Assembly (NCBI GenBank): GCA_900549535.1
Contig: UROR01000066.1
Span: 1 to 10,498 of the forward strand
DNA length: 10,498 nt
From: an uncultured Collinsella sp.
GTDB lineage: Bacteria; Actinomycetota; Coriobacteriia; Coriobacteriales; Coriobacteriaceae
Direction of reading: 5' to 3'
The first letter of the stretch is position 1. Each line of letters opens with the position of its first letter. Below are positions 7,172 through 10,498 of the stretch, one piece after another. The position numbers and the translations under genes were made by a program. The notes under the pieces were generated by a model. It had not been told where the DNA came from, ran no database searches, and saw only the letters and a list, made by a program, of their open reading frames with translations.

Positions 7172-8319
7172 TGGCTGAGGCTTTAGAGGTAACGCCCGCC
7201 GAGCTGGACGCGTTTGCGGACCGGCTCGGTGAGGTCGAGTCGTATCTCCACTTGGACGAAAAGCGCACGCGCGTGACCGAGCTCGAGGCCAAAAGCGTGG
7301 CCCCCGGCTTTTGGGATGACGCCGACGCCGCCCGTGCCACCATGGAGGAGATCGCGCGCACCAAGGAAGATATCGCTGCCGTGGACAACGCGCGCGGCGA
7401 GCTTTCCGATGCCCGCGCCGCGCTGGAGCTTGCCGAGGAGATGGGGGATGACCCCGATGCCGCCGCCCTTCGCGAGGAGGCTACAGCCACGGCTGAGCGC
7501 CTGGCCCGTGCCATCGATGAGCTTGAGCTTTCGAGCTGGTTTACCGGTGAGTTCGATCACGGCGATGCCATTGTGACCATCAAGCCCGGACAGGGTGGTC
7601 TGGAGGCCCAGGACTGGACCTTCATGCTCTTTAAGATGTACATGAAGTACTGCCAGCGTCGCGGCTGGAAGGTCACCATCAACGACTGTCCCGCAGCCGA
7701 GGTCATCGGCATCGACCGTGCGACCTTTACCGTCGAGGGCAAGGACGCATTTGGCATGCTGCGCGCCGAGGCCGGCGTCCACCGCTTGGTTCGCATTAGC
7801 CCCACCGACGACAAGAAGCGCCGCCAGACCACGTTTGCCGGCGTCGAGGTCATCCCCGTGCTACCCGATGATATCGACATCGAAATCAGTCCCGATGACA
7901 TCCGCGTGGACGTGTACCACGCGAGCGGCCCGGGCGGTCAGGGCGTTAACACCACCGACTCCGCCGTGCGCGTGACGCATTTCCCCAGCGGCATTGTGGT
8001 CACCTGCCAAAACGAGCGCAGCCAGATCCAGAACAAGGCCGCGTGCATGCAGATCCTCAAGGCTCGCCTGTACGAGATTGAGCTCGAGAAGCGCGCCGAG
8101 GCCCTGGATGAGATTCGCGGACCCAAAACCACGATTGGTTTTGGCAACCAGATCCGCAGCTACGTGCTCTACCCGTATCAGATGGTTAAGGACCTACGCA
8201 CGGGCGTTGAGACCAGCAACGTCGAGGCAGTTCTTGACGATGGCGACCTGGACCCGTTTGTTATTGGCTACCATCGCTGGGCCACTGGCAACGCTGACGC
8301 AGAGATCCCATCTGCATAA
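7171..8319 (+). CDS. prfB: Peptide chain release factor 2 with SPT tripeptide
   Basis: RF2 releases finished proteins at UAA and UGA stop codons on the ribosome. The 382-residue protein has the coiled N-terminal domain (1 to about 110), then domain 2/4, and the catalytic GGQ loop, SGPGGQGVNTTDSAVR (GGQ at 255-257). The family context GVHRLVRI-SPT-DDKKRRQTTF identifies RF2 rather than RF1, yet the recognition tripeptide is SPT (210-212), not SPF. The N-terminus reads straight through the point where many bacterial prfB genes carry an in-frame TGA and a +1 shift: here it is TATCTCCACTTGGAC, coding YLHLD, so no programmed frameshift is needed. The ATG overlaps the secA stop as TAATG (7169-7173) with no strong ribosome site of its own, so translation is likely coupled to secA. 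An RF1-like hybrid is an alternative label, but the overall sequence is RF2. Confidence 0.96.
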
Positions 8320-8341
8320 ACCGCCCGGTTTATGTGGAAAT

Positions 8342-8376
8342 GGATAAAACCCTCCGAGCAGGGTGGTTTTGTATCC
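8342..8376 (+). terminator. First hairpin behind prfB
   Basis: GGATAAAACCCT (8342-8353) pairs with AGGG, then GGTTTT and ATCC (8360-8376), with small bulges. The A-run on the left and T-run on the right (8367-8370) suit a terminator that could act in both directions. It starts 22 bases after the prfB stop. A small AAACC/GGTTT hairpin overlaps the stop codon itself (8318-8331). Confidence 0.6.
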
Positions 8377-8381
8377 AAAGC

Positions 8382-8405
8382 AAACCCTGCGCAGGGGTGG
8401 TTTTT
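8382..8405 (+). terminator. Second, related hairpin behind prfB with T5 tail
   Basis: AAACC (8382-8386) pairs with GGTTT (8399-8403) around the palindrome CCCTGCGCAGGG (8385-8396), ending in five Ts (8401-8405). It is built on the same plan as the hairpin just upstream (AAACCCT ... AGGG ... TGGTTTT), so the two form a tandem terminator. Confidence 0.7.
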
Positions 8406-8419
8406 GTTCGGCGAATCGG

Positions 8420-8425
8420 TAGAAT
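8420..8425 (+). promoter_or_regulatory. Possible -10 box for the YitT-family gene
   Basis: TAGAAT matches TATAAT at five of six positions and lies between the prfB terminators and the hairpin in front of the next gene. No good -35 stands 16-18 bases upstream, so support is limited. A start near 8432 would place the 8446-8473 hairpin in the leader. Confidence 0.35.
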
Positions 8426-8445
8426 CGAATACAGCAAGAAGTTCG

Positions 8446-8473
8446 AAGCGCATCCGTTTGGGTGCGCTTTTTT
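8446..8473 (+). terminator. Terminator-type hairpin abutting the YitT-family ribosome site
   Basis: AAGCGCATCC (8446-8455) pairs with GGGTGCGCTT (8460-8469) with one G-U pair and a GTTT loop, and six Ts follow (8468-8473). The ribosome site GAGGGAGG starts at the next base. Either it is the last terminator of the secA-prfB transcript, with the next gene's message starting inside or just before it, or it is a leader attenuator for the YitT-family gene. Confidence 0.75.
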
Positions 8474-8481
8474 GAGGGAGG
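8474..8481 (+). promoter_or_regulatory. Ribosome binding site setting the YitT-family start
   Basis: GAGGGAGG (8474-8481) precedes the ATG at 8486. An in-frame GTG at 8462 lies inside the terminator stem, before this site, and is rejected as a start. Confidence 0.8.
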
Positions 8482-8485
8482 TAGC

Positions 8486-9376
8486 ATGGCATATCGTCTG
8501 GACATCAAGCGCATTCTATCGATGAACTTCTTTCACGACCTGCCCCAGATTATGTTGGGGTGCGCTCTGGCCGCTATTGCGACCGACCTGTTTTTGATTC
8601 CCAACGGCCTTGCTGCCGGTGGTGTTACGGGCCTTGCCACCATTATCCAGGCGGTCGGCGCATCGCGCGGCATATCGCTTCCCGTTGGTATTCAGACGAT
8701 CGTGATGAACGCCTTGCTGTTGCTGGTCGTTATGCGCGAGGGCGGCATGTTCTACGTGGTGCAGACCGCGACGGGCTTTGTGCTGCTGGGCTTCTTTACC
8801 GATCTGTTCGCCCCGTTTGTAGCACCTCTGGCACATGCAGACCTGATGCTCCCTGCCATGTGGGGCGGCATTATTACAGGCATCGGTTACGGCATGGTGC
8901 TGCGCGCCGGCGCCAACACCGGCGGCTCGGACACGATTGGCCAAATCATCTCGCGTAATACCTCGCTGCCCGTGGGCTCGACCGTCATGGCGATCGATGT
9001 TGCCGTATGCGCGCTGTCGGCTCCGGTCTTTTCAATCGAAAATGCACTATATGCAGGCCTTTCGATGGTCATTAGCGGCTACGTGATCGATGCCGTGGTC
9101 GATGGTGGCAACAAACGCCGTATGGTACTCATCATCTCGGACAAGTTCCCTGATATCGCCGCCGATATCATGTATGGCCTGGGTCGTGGTTGTACCAAGT
9201 TTAAGGCGACTGGCATGTATTCGGGTGCCGAGAAGCCGGTGATCATGGTCATCGTGAACCGTCGAGAGCTCAATACCCTCAAGACGATCGTGCGCGAGCG
9301 CGATCCTCACGCCATTGTGACGGTCGCCGACGTTACGGAAGCTTTCGGCGAGGGATTCAAGGACATTAGCGCGTAG
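8486..9376 (+). CDS. YitT-family membrane protein (DUF161/DUF2179)
   Basis: A 296-residue integral membrane protein of the YitT/YqfU family, whose transport or regulatory role is not established. Membrane segments lie at about 19-38, 45-60, 68-85, 90-112, 124-142, 165-182 and 188-205. Family signatures are LIPNGLAAGGVTGLATII (about 37-54) and GANTGGSDTIGQIISRNT (about 142-159), the two copies of the conserved Gly-rich motif. The C-terminal soluble DUF2179 domain (about 211-296) contains GRGCTKFKATGMYSGAEKPV and the ending ADVTEAFGEGFKDI. Length is typical of the family. It appears to be a single-gene unit. The hairpin 12 bases before its start codon raises the possibility of attenuation. Confidence 0.9.
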   Translation: MAYRLDIKRILSMNFFHDLPQIMLGCALAAIATDLFLIPNGLAAGGVTGLATIIQAVGASRGISLPVGIQTIVMNALLLLVVMREGGMFYVVQTATGFVLLGFFTDLFAPFVAPLAHADLMLPAMWGGIITGIGYGMVLRAGANTGGSDTIGQIISRNTSLPVGSTVMAIDVAVCALSAPVFSIENALYAGLSMVISGYVIDAVVDGGNKRRMVLIISDKFPDIAADIMYGLGRGCTKFKATGMYSGAEKPVIMVIVNRRELNTLKTIVRERDPHAIVTVADVTEAFGEGFKDISA

Positions 9377-9469
9377 GGCCGACCGCGTCCCATCCAAAAG
9401 ACGTTCACATTGATAAACCGTTTCATCAGCGGTTCTGCCTGCTAAATTGTTCAAATAATGATAAAAACT

Positions 9470-9498
9470 CTGGTAAAGCCATCAGTTTCCAGCATAAT
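9470..9498 (+). promoter_or_regulatory. Putative promoter of the transketolase operon
   Basis: CATAAT (9493-9498) matches TATAAT at five of six positions; TGGTAA (9471-9476), 16 bases upstream, is a weak -35. The 9377-9583 gap is AT-richer than the flanking genes, contains one small hairpin without a T-run (AACCG 9416-9420 with CGGTT 9430-9434), and otherwise shows nothing coding. Confidence 0.35.
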
Positions 9499-9583
9499 GA
9501 ATGACGTACGTGCATTGCGGCTGTGTTGGGATTACCTTCGGTGCCGTGCGCATTTTGTCTAATGAGGATGAAAGGAAGGCACA

Positions 9584-10414
9584 ATGAGCGACGAAGAGCT
9601 CAAAAAGGTTGCCAACGAGGTAAGGAAGGGCATCGTCACCGGCGTGCACGCTGCCAAGTCCGGCCATCCGGGCGGTTCGCTCGGTGCTGCCGACATCATG
9701 ACCTATCTGTACTTTGAGGAAATGAACGTCGACCCGGCCGATCCCCGCAAGGCAGACCGCGACCGCTTCGTGCTCTCCAAGGGCCACTGCGCACCCGGTC
9801 TGTACGCCGTGCTCGCCGAGCGCGGGTTCTTCCCCAAGGAGGATCTCGAGACGCTGCGCCACATCGGCAGCCACCTGCAGGGCCATCCCAACATGAACGA
9901 TACCCCGGGCGTCGACATGTCCACCGGTTCGCTCGGCCAGGGCATCTCCGCCGCCGTCGGGATGGCGCTCGCCGCCAAGCACTGGGGCGACGACTATCGT
10001 ACCTACGCCCTGCTGGGTGACGGCGAGAGCGAGGAGGGCCAGGTTTGGGAGGCAGCCATGTTTGCCGGCAACCAGCAGCTCGACAACCTCTGTGTGATCG
10101 TCGACCACAACGGCCTGCAGATCGATGGCCCCGTCGAGGAGGTCAACGACCCCATGCCGCTCGCCGACAAGTTCCGCGCCTTCAAGTTCCACGTGGTGGA
10201 GCTGGCTGACGGCAACGATTTCGACCAGATCCGCGCCGCCTTCGCCGAGGCTCGTGCCACCAAGGGCCAGCCGACCGCGATTATCGCCGAGACCACGAAG
10301 GGCAAGGGCGTGTCTTTCATGGAGAACCAGGTGGGCTGGCACGGCAAGGCACCCAACGATGAACAGTTTGAGCAGGCCATGGCAGAGCTCACGGCCGCCG
10401 GAGAGGAGCTCTAG
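9584..10414 (+). CDS. Transketolase, N-terminal (TPP-binding) subunit
   Basis: A 276-residue thiamine-diphosphate-binding half of a split transketolase, which moves two-carbon units between sugar phosphates in the non-oxidative pentose phosphate pathway in the cytoplasm. Key residues: GHPGG (27-31, catalytic-site histidine H28), SKGHCAPGLYAVL (H68), HPNMNDTPGVDMSTGSLGQG (101-120), and the TPP/metal motif GDGESEEG (145-152) with its asparagine N176 in VDHNGLQ. ETTKGKG (236-242) and GWHGKAPND (251-259) are also conserved. The pyrimidine-binding and C-terminal domains are absent here and begin in the next gene, so this is a natural two-gene enzyme, not a truncation. The start at 9584 has AAGGAAGG just upstream. 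The stop is one base before the partner's ATG. Confidence 0.95.
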   Translation: MSDEELKKVANEVRKGIVTGVHAAKSGHPGGSLGAADIMTYLYFEEMNVDPADPRKADRDRFVLSKGHCAPGLYAVLAERGFFPKEDLETLRHIGSHLQGHPNMNDTPGVDMSTGSLGQGISAAVGMALAAKHWGDDYRTYALLGDGESEEGQVWEAAMFAGNQQLDNLCVIVDHNGLQIDGPVEEVNDPMPLADKFRAFKFHVVELADGNDFDQIRAAFAEARATKGQPTAIIAETTKGKGVSFMENQVGWHGKAPNDEQFEQAMAELTAAGEEL

Positions 10415-10415
10415 G

Positions 10416-10498
10416 ATGGCAGACGTCAAGAAAATCGCCACGCGTGTAAGCTACGGCGAGGCCCTCGTCGAGCTCGCCAACGAGCACGATGACTTTGT
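10416..10498 (+). CDS. Transketolase, C-terminal subunit (partial, runs off the window)
   Basis: Only the first 27 codons are present: MADVKKIATRVSYGEALVEL and the following ANEHDDF. The RxSYGEALVELA pattern is the start of the transketolase pyrimidine-binding domain. The ATG is one base after the N-subunit stop, with GGAGAGGAG just upstream, so the two subunits are translated from one message and should assemble as a complex. The catalytic glutamate and the rest of the gene lie beyond position 10498. Confidence 0.88.
   Translation, partial: MADVKKIATRVSYGEALVELANEHDDF

Noticed and set aside
8462..8485. GTG start adding 8 residues to the YitT-family protein
   Set aside because: It lies in the terminator stem and upstream of the strong ribosome site.
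9482..10441. 319-residue antisense open frame over the transketolase subunit
   Set aside because: It is a shadow of the conserved + strand gene with no recognisable motif or ribosome site.

Overview
The window looks like chromosomal DNA of a high-GC member of the Coriobacteriia, most likely Collinsella or a close relative. The pointers are a ribosomal protein L31 with a long Ala/Lys/Glu-rich tail, a structured leader in front of that gene, a transketolase split into two adjacent genes, and strong GC-preferring codon use in the housekeeping genes. The genus is an inference; the gene calls do not depend on it.

Layout. Positions 1-1060 are an accessory-looking stretch with no confident intact gene. 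It holds a 24-bp perfect palindrome (22-72), a gene remnant in the frame ending at 325, a strong hairpin terminator (386-425), two clusters of an ATGTC/GACAT-type repeat (554-589 and 664-689), a GGAA-capped hairpin (876-906) and a TATAAT promoter box (945-950). Next comes a two-gene unit. A 604-residue ABC transporter with a membrane domain fused to a C-terminal ATPase (1069-2883) is followed one base later by a 114-residue secreted, tyrosine-rich protein (2885-3229), and a textbook terminator (3244-3279) closes the unit. This is the part of the window most likely to be a little-described system: a dedicated exporter or immunity transporter with its small exported partner.

From about 3480 onward the window is housekeeping. 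rpmE (L31, 3597-4022) has its own promoter, a two-hairpin leader that fits L31 autoregulation, and its own terminator. A REP-like 22-bp inverted repeat (4101-4167) separates it from secA (4364-7171). The secA stop overlaps the prfB start (7171-8319), so the preprotein translocase motor and release factor 2 are probably co-transcribed and translationally coupled. Two related hairpins follow prfB. A third hairpin, sharing its core with the rpmE terminator, sits directly against the ribosome binding site of a YitT-family membrane protein (8486-9376). The right end is the start of a split transketolase operon: the N-terminal subunit (9584-10414) and the first 27 codons of the C-terminal subunit (10416 to the window edge). 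All confident genes are on the + strand.

The most unusual single observation is in prfB. The stop-codon recognition tripeptide, SPF in canonical RF2, reads SPT here, which puts the RF1-type threonine at the third position. The gene also has no programmed frameshift site.
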